NCBI GenBank assembly: GCA_024663395.1 | Contig: JANFAH010000022.1 | Span: forward strand, 558,001 to 622,000 | Reading direction: 5' to 3' | DNA: 64,000 bases | From: Pisolithus tinctorius | Taxonomy: Eukaryota; Basidiomycota; Agaricomycetes; Boletales; Pisolithaceae | In this document: piece after piece, positions 10,509 through 21,528 of the stretch | How positions within the stretch are numbered: the first letter of the stretch is position 1 | How the letters are laid out: the number at the start of each line of letters is the position of its first letter | Notes under the pieces: model-generated | Told to the model about the DNA's origin: nothing | Databases searched by the model: none | The model's input: only the letters and a program-made list of their open reading frames with translations | Translations under genes and position numbers: made by a program

Positions 10509-12428
10509 CTAAAGATCCTCTGCCAAATGAATGAATGAGCCATGAAAGAAAAAAAATGGGGAGGGACACATTAATACCTGGAATGCTCTCTGTGCAGATG
10601 GCTCCTCCATGATTTCAGTTGTCTCGCCCTCTAGGATTTCCCCTGGCAGCATCTCCTTCAGCACCAATCCATCCCTGTCCTTCTTGTGAAATATAAGACC
10701 AGCTTCTACTTCTGCTTCACACATCCAGTTGTGCTTCTGTTCTTCGACGTCAGCTGCATGTAGATAGTCTTCAAGCATGTGGAAAGCAGGTTGTGAAAGG
10801 AAGATTTGCAAGAGGAAAAGATGATTTTTGCAGATAGATCTTTGACACCAGCAGGTGTGGGTGCAGGTGTGGAGGAAGCCAGGGAAGTGGATAACATAGA
10901 GTAAGATGGAGATGCCTCTGGGGTATTGGGAGCAGTGAAATATAAGGTGGGGATGGGGGTGCAGAGGAAACCAGGGAAGTGGATAATGAAGAGTAAGACA
11001 GAGATGCCTTTGGGGTATCAGGAGTAGTGAAATATTGGGCTGTACCTTGCTCATCAGATCCCTGTACCTCTGACAAAATTCGTCCAGAGTCATACCAACC
11101 TCAAACACGCATGCATTCCTCTTTGCAACCTCGACCAACCCTGAGCTGTGTACCTGCCCTTTGACCAATCATCCCTTGAGCTGATTCAGGAGTTGGGAGT
11201 CATTTGGGTTGATACAGAAAACAAACCAATTGTGTGTGTCTCCCAATGTATCGAAGAGTGTATTGAGGGCAGTGCAGAATTCACCTGCAATGCATGGAGT
11301 ACCTGTGTTCTGTGAGGTAGCAACATCCTCATCCTTGTGTTCTTCTTCGACAATGGGGGGAGTCGTGCCAGTGGCAGCATTGTCACACGGCATATGACAA
11401 ACAATATTCTTCCAGTGGGTGGAAGGCGCACACATAGGTTTGACAGGTTGTTGGGCTGCAACAATCATGTTCTCACTCTTGGGATGAGTCTGTGTGGCAA
11501 TGGCTTTCCCCAAGAAGAGACCTTTGATGAAGGGATTGATGGACCCCACCCCTTCAGCACCATCCCCAAGGCCAGGACTGATGGTCATGCTGCGAAGAAG
11601 GGCTATGCAATCAGGGTTGAGGGCATCGAGGTTGTGCTCTAAAAATGCCTTGGAGGAATATGTCACCAGGCCATTGAAATAGTAAATGGTGAATGGTGGG
11701 AAACCAGACCTATCCAAACCACCTCCCAATTTGAAGGAAGAGTGGTTGCCCCATTGCTTGGCGAAGGCCTCTACCATGGTGTGATCTGTCTTCTTGTGGG
11801 ATCAGTGAGCTTGATCATCCATGATATGAATGAGACCACTGGGTTTGTTTTGGAAGAGTTGGACACATTCAGAGTTGTTGAAGTAAGAAATGGGGGGGAC
11901 ATATTTAGATATGCCTTCTGATTGGTACTTGTCAATGTGGGATTCAAACAGATGTTGTTGGATAAAATGATGCAGTCACTTGTTGATGAAGTTGATGCAG
12001 AACTGATCAAGTGAGTTGGATCTGCCCATCATGTTCTGTGGACCAGGGAGATTGAATAAACCAATGAAAGTGTCAAAGTTGTCTCTACAGAGAGGTTGGT
12101 TGATATGTTCATTGAGCCATGTAAAATGAATAGAGTAAAGGGTTTTGGCGAGGTCATCCCTGTTATCAGATGATCTGTCAGGGTCGAGGAAGATGGTACA
12201 GAATACCAGCTTGGTCTTGTAAGATAATGCATTCTCAACTGCAAGGGATTGCACACCAAGAAACTCTGCTGTGAGGGTGAGGGTATCTATATATGTTGCA
12301 CACAGCCACAGTGGTCTCCCACATTCTGGTTCCATCTTGTTTATGATCATCTTCCCAAGGTCAACACAGGGATAAAACATGGCAGGGGTGGGGTGGTGAG
12401 TTTTGCCTTGCTGACATGTGACCATCAC
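10509..12428 (-). pseudogene. Decayed myosin-motor domain of a chitin synthase
   Basis: The minus strand encodes, in order, motor-domain blocks typical of fungal chitin synthases with an N-terminal myosin-like motor: FLGVQSLAVENALSYKTKL, ending in SLDQFCINF (11976-12428); ESHIDKYQSEGISKY with SECVQLFQNKPSGLIHIMDD (about 11790-11970); HSSFKLGG and TYSSKAFLEHNLDALNPD (11600-11770); FVFCINPNDSQLLNQL (11169-11230); and the converter region FLSQPAFHMLEDYLHAADVE (10700-10800). In-frame TGA codons follow FINK (about 11978) and MDDQAH (about 11805), both where related proteins have Arg, so CGA to TGA is likely. The catalytic chitin synthase domain and the N-terminal P-loop part were not found. It is a non-functional fragment inside a transposon cluster. 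Confidence 0.7.
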
Positions 12429-12429
12429 A

Positions 12430-13690
12430 GTACTGACAAAGTGGAGCAGGAGATTAATGAGGGGAGGGAGAGCAATGAAGGGAAGATGATGAGCACAAGT
12501 CCTGGGGTCACAATTGTGTTCCTGTGTATTCTAACCAGCGGTTACAAAGATGATTTTGCAGCAATCAAGACCAGTACTCACCTCTTCTCTTTCCCCAGCT
12601 GAATCTTCAAGAGCTCATAGTCCACTTCTTCGTAGTTGAGAGTGTTCATGACTGTGAGATATATTGTCCACTGTAGATTGACCAAGTTCTTCTTTGGCTG
12701 CTTAAGAGTAAAAAAATCATGATATCACAAGTGCAAAAGCCACATACCTTCTTCATGAATGGTGCTGGGTGCATGCAAACATGCTTGGAACATTCCTTGC
12801 CACCCTTGCTTGCGACAGAGCAAGGGGGGCAGCTTGGTATGTGTGGCTGGTAGTTTGATATTACAAAATTGTAAGGGCTGAGAGTGGTGTGTTACAGCTT
12901 CACTATTAGTCACACTTGTGTAGATATTCTTGATATAGGCCCAGCACAACTGCCAGCAAAACAAATCAGATTCAGACAAAGTACTATGGACATTAGGGAG
13001 CGATAAGTAGCAAGTGAAAAAAATGGAAGTATCACAAATTGATGTCAGAAATATCACCATCCTTCACCATTGTTGTCTGTTCAAATTGCACATACCATGG
13101 ATTTGGTGGAGATGGGGCATTGTCATTGCTGTTGGATAAGAAATCTTTCAGTTCAATAGGGCTGGAAATGGACCCCCCAGGTTGACGAGGCCAAGCAGGT
13201 TGGGCATCCACATTTACTTAGTGCAGATATTGTGTGATTAGTATGTTACTGTAAGTCAACTAAACACAAATGTACAGCCTTTGCATTTCTTGTGGAAGGA
13301 CCGCCTATTGGAGTCCATAGCCTCAGGGGAGGATAAGACATTGATAGAATGTGACCTCTTGCCTAGAAAAAAAAATGTTGATTTTGGTGGTAAAAACAAC
13401 AGTACTTAACTTACCAGTCCCAGTTGCAGTAGTGATTTCAAGGTTGGAATGGAACTCAATAGTTCAACCACCTCATTGTCATTCTCACTCATAGCCTCTT
13501 CATCAGTTCCCACTATGTCTGATCCAACCTTCCACTTGTTGAAAATATGATTGGGGACAGGATTTTGAGTGACTGCCCAAAAAATAAGGATGGCTGAAGT
13601 TGTAATATCTTAGCCACATACCAAACCACAGGTTACTATCAGCAATGCCAGACTTCTGATGTCCCTTGAAATGGGCAAGAACAATACCAT
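12430..13690 (-). other. Possible exon fragments, poorly defined
   Basis: Short open pieces on the minus strand (for example 12600-12710 with NLVNLQWTIYLTVMNTLNYE, 12725-13060, and about 13440-13540) are separated by sequence with weak splice-like signals. They lie between the chitin synthase motor relic and the 13695-14540 ORF and may belong to either. I cannot assign them to a family. Confidence 0.25.
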
Positions 13691-13694
13691 TCAG

Positions 13695-14540
13695 TCAAAC
13701 AGCCATAGAGAGCTCGAGTCTGCCATTAGTGGGAACAAGAAGCTGCCAGTCAGGTTGGGTTTGGGATGTTGTGTTGGCTTTCTCACAATGAGAGTCAAAA
13801 TATTGGAAAACATTTGGGAACCACAAATGAAGCTGGGCTGTAACATCATCATGTGACCAAGAAGAGTTGACTTCAATTGTTTGTTGGAGATAGCATCCAT
13901 GGTTTTCCAAGTATTGGATGAAAAGTCTCTTCTCTGCAGTCATCTGTGGCAAGATTGGGTCCTTCATTAACTGATCATTTGCCTGTATTTTGATTTGTGA
14001 AGTAAGAGTCTGCACAATAAAATTTAAATAAATACATCTATTCTGCATGTAATGATCACAACAGAGCTGACATGGAACGTCTGACCACTGGTTTGCCAAT
14101 GAGAAGGCTGGAATAAAAATGTCAGCCTGAGTGGTCCCAAGGCACCACAAATGCCTAACCTTGCACTCATTAGAAGCAGACATCTGTAACATTGAAAGTA
14201 GCTTTGGCTTTGAGGATTTAGTTGCCAGCACCTCCTGGTGGGGATTCAGTTGAGAAGCACTGGTGAGATGTCTTGAAGTAAGTCCTTCAAATATTCTTGC
14301 CATGTTCAATGAGCCACATGCAGTGGGCTGGGATTGGGTGACAGCTGGGGCATTGATGGATGGGGCACTGATGGCTGAGGTATTGATGGCTGGGGAATTG
14401 TCAGCATGCAGGTGCTTACTGAACCCATGTGAACATTCCCAGCAATGAGCAGTGTCATCCACCTTAGGCCCAAAGTACTCACAATTGCATTGACCACCTC
14501 CACCCCAGCAGAGGTTCATCCAGGTCAATGCACTCCACAT
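13695..14540 (-). CDS. Hypothetical protein, 281 codons open
   Basis: An open minus-strand frame. It starts with a Cys/Gly-rich segment (CNCEYFGPKVDDTAHCWEC, two CxC/CxxC-like pairs that might bind a metal) and includes a low-complexity tract of NTSAISAPSINAPAV type. It ends in a segment with SWSHDDVTAQLHLWFPNVFQ and DWQLLVP. I recall similar tails in uncharacterised mushroom proteins but no function. It stops where the frame may continue through an intron into 13.6 kb. It sits next to the left end of PIF/Harbinger copy 1. Confidence 0.35.
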   Translation of the reverse strand: MWSALTWMNLCWGGGGQCNCEYFGPKVDDTAHCWECSHGFSKHLHADNSPAINTSAISAPSINAPAVTQSQPTACGSLNMARIFEGLTSRHLTSASQLNPHQEVLATKSSKPKLLSMLQMSASNECKVRHLWCLGTTQADIFIPAFSLANQWSDVPCQLCCDHYMQNRCIYLNFIVQTLTSQIKIQANDQLMKDPILPQMTAEKRLFIQYLENHGCYLQQTIEVNSSWSHDDVTAQLHLWFPNVFQYFDSHCEKANTTSQTQPDWQLLVPTNGRLELSMAV

Positions 14541-14867
14541 GCTAAGTGAGGATGGGGTGAAGTGTGGTTGGTGTTACCACAGTAAAATTCAGATGCATTT
14601 ATACAAATCATGAGCCACAGCTCATTAAGAGCTAGTTCGGATACCAGTGTACAACCCATTGCCGACACATGTGTCGGTTAACATGCCCAGGATGCTCTGT
14701 GAACTACAAGGTGGAGTTTTAACCTTCCTTCCAACTATACAACGATGATCACTCATCGATATGATGACCTCAAACCCGTTATCGCTCATATCACTTCTGC
14801 TACACTTTGCATTGTACACGTCACTGGACTCCTTGTCCTTTTAGAATCAGATCAGGAGTCAGAAACG

Positions 14868-16271
14868 ATGAGTAGCCACAAGTGGACCGATCCAGAGACT
14901 CATGCTCTCCTCGACTACCTCATCAAACACTGGTCAGAACAAGGCAATACAGGCAACTTCAAATCCAGTGTATTTTCTAGTGCTGCTGCTGCAATCACTC
15001 CACCTAACTCGCCCCCCACAAGAACTGCTCAGCAGGTTCAAAATAAATGGCAATGGGTAAGTGGCATCCTCACACTGGTAGCCTTGACTGATATTGTTAT
15101 TAGCTGAAAGGGATCTATAATTCCATCGAAGGCTTCATTCAATGCTCTGGGTCTGGCTCATGGGATGAACATTTTGGTGCCAATATTGTCACACCAGCTG
15201 AAGAGAATGTGTGGAATAGCTATGTCACAACCAATGTACATTGTCTCCTATCATCGAGCAATATCAATACATCTAACATGAATACATCAGAGCAGATGAT
15301 GTATCCTGCCCTATAAAAATGTGGGATGGCCATTTTACACGAAGATGGCACAGATTACCCCATCAGGAGGGGCACAAAGTGCTAATGTGTATGCACCATT
15401 GGAGGCTCCCTCATCCAACTGGCCCACAAATTGGCTCAAGGACGAAGATCAAGAAACATGGCCACATAACTTCAACAAGCCTTCCAACAGTAATATCGGT
15501 GACATGAACCCAGCTCCTGATCCCCTGTATATCGACTTCATGGCTGAATTTCCTACATTTTTTCCCAACCCTTTGCACCCCAATCCACTGATGCCATCTG
15601 CATCACCCAGCATCTCAGCATCCATTGTGGTCCTGACTCAGGGGGTGGGCACACTGTCGGCCAGCATCCCAGCATACCCTCCCTTCCCAATGAAGGGACC
15701 AGGCACATCTTCAGGGAGCGTCAGTAGGACTGGTAAGGAGAGACACACCTTTTCTTCTGGGCCCTATCCAACTTCATACACTTCTACCCCGCCCCCATTG
15801 CATAAACCATCTTGTGGGTCTGGTCAGTCATCTGCCCGGTCCTTTGGTCCTCCTAGGAATCAACAGCCAGCTCTGCCCAAACTCTCAGCTGGGACCACAG
15901 TGTTTGGTCTGACTGGCACTGTCAATCACATGACCGATCTCCTCAGTTTGATATACCATGACAGCACAAATGCAAGTGCTGCCTCACCTGCCCCTGCCCC
16001 TGCCCCCACCATCCAGCATGGAGCCGCCACCACCAATACTGTTGACTACCTCTCCAAGGCATTGACCCTTCTGTCCACTGAGGACTCCTTGCTGCCAGTT
16101 GAGGTAGGTGCATTTATGGTGCACACTGTTACTGTAGATGAGAAGAAGGCAATGATGTACACATCCATCACAAATCCCACTCTTCATCAAGCTGTTGCCA
16201 ACCAAGAGTATCAACAATCTATCGCTGGTCATCTGCGGGAAGGTGGTGTTGATCAGGGGGGACCACTTTGA
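14868..16271 (+). pseudogene. Myb/SANT-like DNA-binding protein of PIF/Harbinger copy 1
   Basis: Exon 1 from ATG 14868 encodes MSSHKWTDPETHALLDYL, ending in QQVQNKWQW: the tryptophan-spaced Myb/SANT-like fold seen in the second protein of PIF/Harbinger elements. A GTAAGT...TATTAG intron follows (about 15057-15103), then LKGIYNSIEGF and GSWDE, and a second intron. After it an in-frame TGA near 15295 interrupts the path into PYKNVGWPFY and the long Ser/Pro-rich frame 15321-16271. In copy 2 the corresponding segment is read through (PYRNRGW). Such proteins help the transposase bind the element ends. This copy is probably dead. Confidence 0.65.
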
Positions 16272-16419
16272 ATTACAATGTAGCTGCATATACTTTCCAT
16301 ACCACCATGTATTTCTTTCATTTGTTGTTGTAATTCATGTTGTTTTGGACGACTTTTTGAGAACGATCACTAGAATAAAATCTTCACATAAAAAAATGTA
16401 CATGGAGGGGCAGTATTTC

Positions 16420-17713
16420 CTAGGTATATTCCTCCCCACCACTATACTTGTCCTCAGCACCATCCACATCCATGTCAGACTCATCTTCAAGGAGCTCCAT
16501 GTGTCCCACTCCCTCTCTCTCCCTCAGGATAGCCTGGTAATTGATCCACATTGCCTCTGCAATTTGATCGCACAATACACATGCCTCTGGATGTTCTCCA
16601 TTGCCTTCCAGTACACTGGGCCCCTCCAACCCATTGCCACCCTGCACACCTGCATCAAATGGAGTGCTGAAGTCTTCTGGAAGTTTGCCTTCGAATGGAT
16701 CATGGATGCAGATGAAATTATGAAGGGTGCAAAGCGCTGCTGGCAGCTGCGCTTGTGTCCGGAGATTGAATGGTGGAACTAGTGAAAGGATACAAAAACA
16801 ACGCTTTATGACTCCAAAAATACATTCGATAACATTGCGAGCTGACACATGCCGCAAGTTAAACAATTCTTGCTTGTTCACAGGCCTGCAGTTTTCATCA
16901 GTAGGATGGTCAGGGGATCATAGGTGTGATTACTTACCTTACGCTAGCACAGCCCCATTCAGCTAAATGGTAGTGTACACCACGGTATGGAATGAGCAAC
17001 TTTCGCTCTGCAGGAAATCTGGCATCTGCAAGCAAAAACTTTCCTTCAGGAATCCTCAAGTCATGTGTGGTCGCATATTCATATACACAGGCGTCTGCTG
17101 CACTGCCCTCCCAGCCTGTAAGAGAGTATATAAACTGTAGGTCAAAATCACATGCGAAGAGACAGTTTTGGGAGATGTATCCCTTGTGGTTCCAGTAGTT
17201 CAAATGTACATAGGCGGGGGGAGATGCATGTATATGGCTTCCATCGATGGTGCCAATAGCATTGTGGAAGTATGGCCAGAATTTTGGGTTGTTTTGGATC
17301 TTCAAAGGAACAGTATTGCCAGCTGGAAATCGAACATAGTCCATATAAAAAGGTTGTGTTGCAAGCGTGGTGAGTATCATATGGAAATAACTGGAAATTC
17401 CATGCAGTAGTTACATCAGAGGAGTGTTAAATACATACCACGAAATCATATCATTCAATTGTTGAAAGCACTCCCCTACATGCCTGAATGGCAGGCCAGT
17501 GACACATGTATACAGGAATATCGCGAGTTGTTCCTCGAGAGAAATGAACCTTGAGTTCTTGAGTCCAAGCTGCCACAAAGCGATGATAAGCTGCTGGAAA
17601 ACCTCCACATGCATCCCAAGTTCGCAATGAATGCGTTCTGGGTGACCCACAATCAGTTCCAGCACCCAGTCTTCGCCAGACAGGCAGGAAGTGTGGTAGG
17701 GCTGAGGTTCTCA
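16420..17713 (-). pseudogene. PIF/Harbinger DDE transposase, copy 1, eroded
   Basis: Three exons match the intact copy at 58006-59407. 17411-17713 has LELIVGHPERIHCELGMH. 16934-17380 has TIDGSHIHA with the first catalytic Asp and GWEGSAADACVY with the second. 16420-16881 has NVIECIFGVIKRCF with the Glu. The three acidic residues are kept, but conserved arginines are changed (ERIFG to ECIFG, KRRFRIL to KRCFCIL, ISRY to ISWY). All of these fit CGN to TGN. The reading frame is open in each exon, so it is damaged mainly by missense change; activity is unlikely. Confidence 0.8.
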
Positions 17714-17982
17714 CCCAAGATCTGATTCAAGGAGATGTGTGACTGCACAGAGAACAATGCTGAGGACCAATGCAATATACTTTACCAGACAATGGCATTG
17801 TTCTAGGTTGAGAGGCACATGTAGGGTTACATACTGTAGTATATGCCGATTGATTATCACCATCGGCAGCCTGGCACAGATTATGGCTCCGACTAAAATT
17901 TGGCATGTGCCATTAGACTCTAGCGAGCCAACATGTGTCAGTAATGCTTGGCAATGCTCTACACCAGTTTCCGAACTGGCTC

Positions 17983-19333
17983 TAAGTAGAACAATAACGT
18001 AGACAATGCCTGGGAATACCAAATCACGTCAGCCAATGAAATATCTACCTCTTTTCGTGCATGGCACCCAATGTGTATAGTCTTGATCAGTGGGTATGTG
18101 TCAGAGTTCCACTTCATTGCTGTCAACCCAAAATTTTCTGGCATGATGTCCTGTGTGACTACCTCCTGAAGACCCCTGAAGAAGGTTAGTTCTTCTTCAT
18201 CATTCTGAAAAGGGTTCTGAAGAGATGGTATGCACACAGCCTCAGGTTTAATGTGAACTTGCTGTTGGTGTGCAATCACATCAGCTGTCTCCATTACTTC
18301 ATCATCAGCAAGGTTACATCCTTCACAATCTTCATGTTCTTGGTAGATTCCAAATTGAATCTGACCAAGCAAATGCATATCCTTTATTTCATGAGACAAA
18401 GAGTATAAACTAATAAAATTTGAGATTTACCAATGGACTCTTGTTGTTAGTACCTGCACCACCCATTGGGTGGTAGTTCCACTCCTCCTGAAACACCTGG
18501 CAGTCATGATTGATATTGTTGAGGAACAGCATGTGGAGTAACCAGATATGTGACAGGTTTTCGATATTGAGCATATGAACATGTTCAAGCTGTGCAAAAA
18601 AAGCATGCCAGCATCTGGCAAATTGGGATCCAACTTCAACCCATAAACACTCGATGCAACAATTCCAAGTTGAACTATCCATATGATCAGCAATGATGAA
18701 TACAAAAATAATGTAAAACTCATGTTCCCCAGATAAATGAGCCACAATGGTGGCTGTTCTTCATAATCATGTATGTCACAATGTCAATGTTCTCACCACC
18801 ACAGTCTCCACATACATGAGAAGGTATTCATATTGTTGAGTAGCGTGATCGAATAAATGAAGGACAGTCGATGACTGGTTGTTGTCACTAGCATGAATTG
18901 CAGTAACCTATGAGTGAATCAACAAATGTGACAAACTTGAGTAGGCAATAGACGTACTGTGTGGCGAAAGCCATTGATAAACCTGTGGATGATGATTCCC
19001 CACTGGATCAGCTTGCAGTGGCTGTCAATGTGCCACAGCACATTTGGCTGTTTGATGTGATACTTGCATCTCATTTTCATGCAGCAGTCTCATAAAGCTT
19101 GACCTAGTCAATCAATCCTTTGAAGCAACTGAATTATGTGGTGATGTTGCACATGGATCCCCTGTGCTCGCATAAACCCCATGATATAGCAAAGGCCAGA
19201 CTTGGGCCATCTCTTCTTGAATGTGGTAACAAGCTTATCAAGCTCCATATCTGTGATCTTCGTGTATCTTCATTCAATGCCATGAGACTTCATGTAAGAA
19301 TGTAAGGTGTTTTTGTGGATTCTGAGGATGCGC
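17983..19333 (-). pseudogene. Decayed rve-type integrase-core protein, copy 2
   Basis: Same family as 1949-3873. Seen: RIHKNTLHSYMKSHGIE then a stop (about 19270-19330); WHIDSHCKLIQWG with the first Asp (about 19000-19040); CLWVEVGSQFARCWHAFF, then IWLLHMLFLNNINHDCQ and EWNYHPMGGAGTNNKSPL (18410-18745); and LLGQIQFGIYQEHEDCEGC (17959-18399). Several TGA stops and Arg-to-Cys/His changes mark decay. It is cut at its C-terminal end by PIF/Harbinger copy 1 (ends 17982) and at its N-terminal part by the family L LTR that starts at 19334. Confidence 0.7.
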
Positions 19334-19736
19334 TGTCACACACCAAAGGTGTTGTGGACATGGTTACAGCTGACTCTGCCTAACTCATTGATGAGTTGTG
19401 TGCAATGCCCATGCATGCAGATGAAGACTAAAGGCCTCATGTGTAGAAAGACTGCTGGATGTGAGCAGTCATCCTTTGCACAAGAACAAGTCGTCAGTGC
19501 TAAAGAGAAAAGAGGAAGCGAGTTAAGCGCACATTAAAGGTTCTTAGCGCCCATGTATGGCATTCTGGTTTTCGTCATATCTCCACTGTTTCCAAAGATA
19601 TCAACTTGGTTCGCATGCTCGCTTAAAGTGCTCAGCCCCATGATTCTTCCTTCCAAACTTGGAGAGGATCCTCGCACCCTATGCATTTCTACAGCACTCC
19701 ATCCATCAGACGCTCATTTTGCTAAGTCCATCAATC

Positions 19737-20176
19737 ATGGCCACCTCTTCGTCGATCATCTCGCTTGTCTCATTTGCCAGAGACAATGGCTACGTATATC
19801 TGCCAGGCATTCCCACCAGCTTCTGTCCTGAAGCCCCCTGGTTCATCCCATTGTTGTCAGCCCCATCCCATCCCATGCAGCTTGGTCAGCATGTTCTCCT
19901 TGTCAGTATGACTTCCAGAAGGACATTCTTTGGTTGCCTCAGGTCTGTCACTCGGTTAGAAAGGTCTTATGTGGTCGTTTCAGTCTCCCCTCTTGATGAA
20001 GCATATGGATCGTTCCTCCCTGCTCCCTGCACCATCTTTATTCCAATCTTGTCCATCATTCTTCCCGCATTGCAACAGCTGCAGTATAATCTACTGTCCT
20101 CCAGCCTCCCTGATCGCATTCATGATGAGTATGACATGCATCTTGCCTTCCTACTGCAAGATCCAGCAGAAGATGT
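19737..20176 (+). pseudogene. LTR-embedded ORF, copy B, split by nested insertion
   Basis: Starts at the conserved ATCATGGCC and encodes MATSSSIISLVSFARDNG and onwards, highly similar to copy A. After AEDV the frame enters nested copy C. The rest of the frame reappears exactly after that element, at 21988, as VPPSPPPSEP then a stop. Before the nested insertion the ORF was therefore open to its normal end. Confidence 0.6.
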
Positions 20177-20548
20177 TGTCACACACCAAAGGTGTTTGGT
20201 GAGGTGGACATGGATGTAGCTGATGAATGGAGATGAAGACCATAGCCCTCATGCGAAGAAGGACAGCCAGAAATGTCAGCAGTCATCCCTCGCACAAGAA
20301 CGAGTTGTCAATGCCAAAGAAAAAGGAGGAAGCAAGTTAAGCGCCAATAAAGTTCTTAAGTGCCCATGTATGGCATTCTGGTTTTCGACGTATCTCTGCC
20401 AATTCTGCAGACACCGAAACCATTCCCACACTCGCTTGTAGTGCTCAGCCACGCGATCCTACCTTCCAAAATTGGAAAGGATTTGTGCACTCCACACGTT
20501 TCTACAGCACTCCCTCCAAAAGATGCTCATTTCGCTAATTCTTCTGAT

Positions 20549-21028
20549 ATGGCCACCTCCACATCAATCATTTCACTTGTCCCCTTTGCTAGGGACCATG
20601 GCTACGTATATCTACCAGGAGTTCCTACTAGCTTCCGTCCTGAAGCATCCTGGTACATCCCACCCTCGTCTGCCCCCTCTCAGCCCATCCAGCTTGGACA
20701 GCGTGTTCTTTTTGTCAGTATGACCTCTAGGAGGACATTCTTTGGTCGCCTCAGGTCTGTCATTTGCTTGGAAAGGTCTTATGTGGTTGTTTCAGTCTCT
20801 CCAGTCCAAGAAGCATATGGATCCTTCCTCCCTGCTCCCTGCAACGTCTTCATACCAGTCTTGTCCATCATTCTTCCAAAATTGCGACAGCTACAGTATA
20901 ATCTACTGTTCTCCACTCTCCCTGATCGCATCCATGACGAGTATGATGCACATCTTGCCTCCTTATTGCAAGATACAGCAGAAGATGCTCCCCCTTCATC
21001 CTCTCTTCCAACAGAGCCTCATTCATGA
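20549..21028 (+). CDS. LTR-embedded ORF, copy C (159 aa, unknown family)
   Basis: Starts at ATG 20549 with MATSTSIISLVPFARDHG and ends TEPHS then a stop. It keeps the same blocks as copies A and B (RSYVVVSVSPVQEAYGSFLP, LPDRIHDEYDAHLASLLQD). It is the most diverged of the three, yet has no frame-shifting indel over its whole length, as expected if the protein was under selection while the element spread. Upstream of the ATG the frame stays open to 20360, but that part is shifted in the other copies, so I choose the internal start. No recognised domain. Confidence 0.55.
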   Translation: MATSTSIISLVPFARDHGYVYLPGVPTSFRPEASWYIPPSSAPSQPIQLGQRVLFVSMTSRRTFFGRLRSVICLERSYVVVSVSPVQEAYGSFLPAPCNVFIPVLSIILPKLRQLQYNLLFSTLPDRIHDEYDAHLASLLQDTAEDAPPSSSLPTEPHS

Positions 21029-21519
21029 AGTTTTTATTTGCTTCACTGAGAGGACAGTAAGGGGGGGAAAGTTGCGATCCCCTATGCTCCTGTCACCCCA
21101 CAGACCCCCAAAGCTTGACCCCTGTTGACATCTGACTCACCCTGTCTGCTTTTGGATGTACTATATCAGCATCAGGTCAGCACTGCCTCTCTGTCATCCC
21201 ACTTTGGCCCAGAAACGATCTCTTCGAGATGTGACATGCACAGCCTCCCCCTAATGCGATTCCAGTGCGCTTTCCCAGTTTCTGACATTACTTGACTCAT
21301 ACTTTGACATTCTGACTGTCTTTGACTCACCTATTGCCAATACTTACCAATCTTTTGCCCTTGCTTACTGATTCTGTGCTTTTTGGCTTACTTATCCTTA
21401 CCAATGCTCACCAATGCTTTCTAAGACGATTACCCACCGCTTACATTCCTTACTCATCAGTTACCAATCACTTACCAAGTGTTTGCACCTTGTTTTCCAT
21501 AGGCAACACCCCTGTACTG

Positions 21520-21528
21520 TATATAAAT
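21520..21528 (+). promoter_or_regulatory. TATA-like box in family L LTR copy C
   Basis: TATATAAAT, about 470 bp before the 3' end of copy C and about 490 bp after the end of its ORF. The ORF is thus in the U3 position, upstream of the presumed transcription start. Confidence 0.45.

Larger units (their letters stand above)
14629..17982. mobile_element. PIF/Harbinger element, copy 1, decayed (TSD TAA)
   Basis: A 3354-bp element. Its left end reads GAGCTAGTTCGGATACCAG and its right end, reversed, GAGCCAGTTCGGAAACTGG, so the terminal inverted repeats match at about 16 of 19 positions. TAA is duplicated at 14626-14628 and 17983-17985, the 3-bp target of this superfamily. Inside are the two usual genes, divided as in the intact copy at 56199-59544: a Myb/SANT-like gene on the plus strand and a DDE transposase on the minus strand. 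The right end lies inside the C-terminal coding part of the integrase pseudogene at 17983-19333, so that gene was the target. Confidence 0.88.

Noticed and set aside
14629..17982. Classical CpA-directed RIP as the cause of decay
   Set aside because: The changes seen are in CpG context, and the LTR pair shows no excess of other CpA-derived changes, so methyl-CpG decay fits better.
18410..18747. Separate small genes from the short ORFs at 18.4-18.7 kb
   Set aside because: The motifs show that they are one piece of the integrase-core pseudogene.
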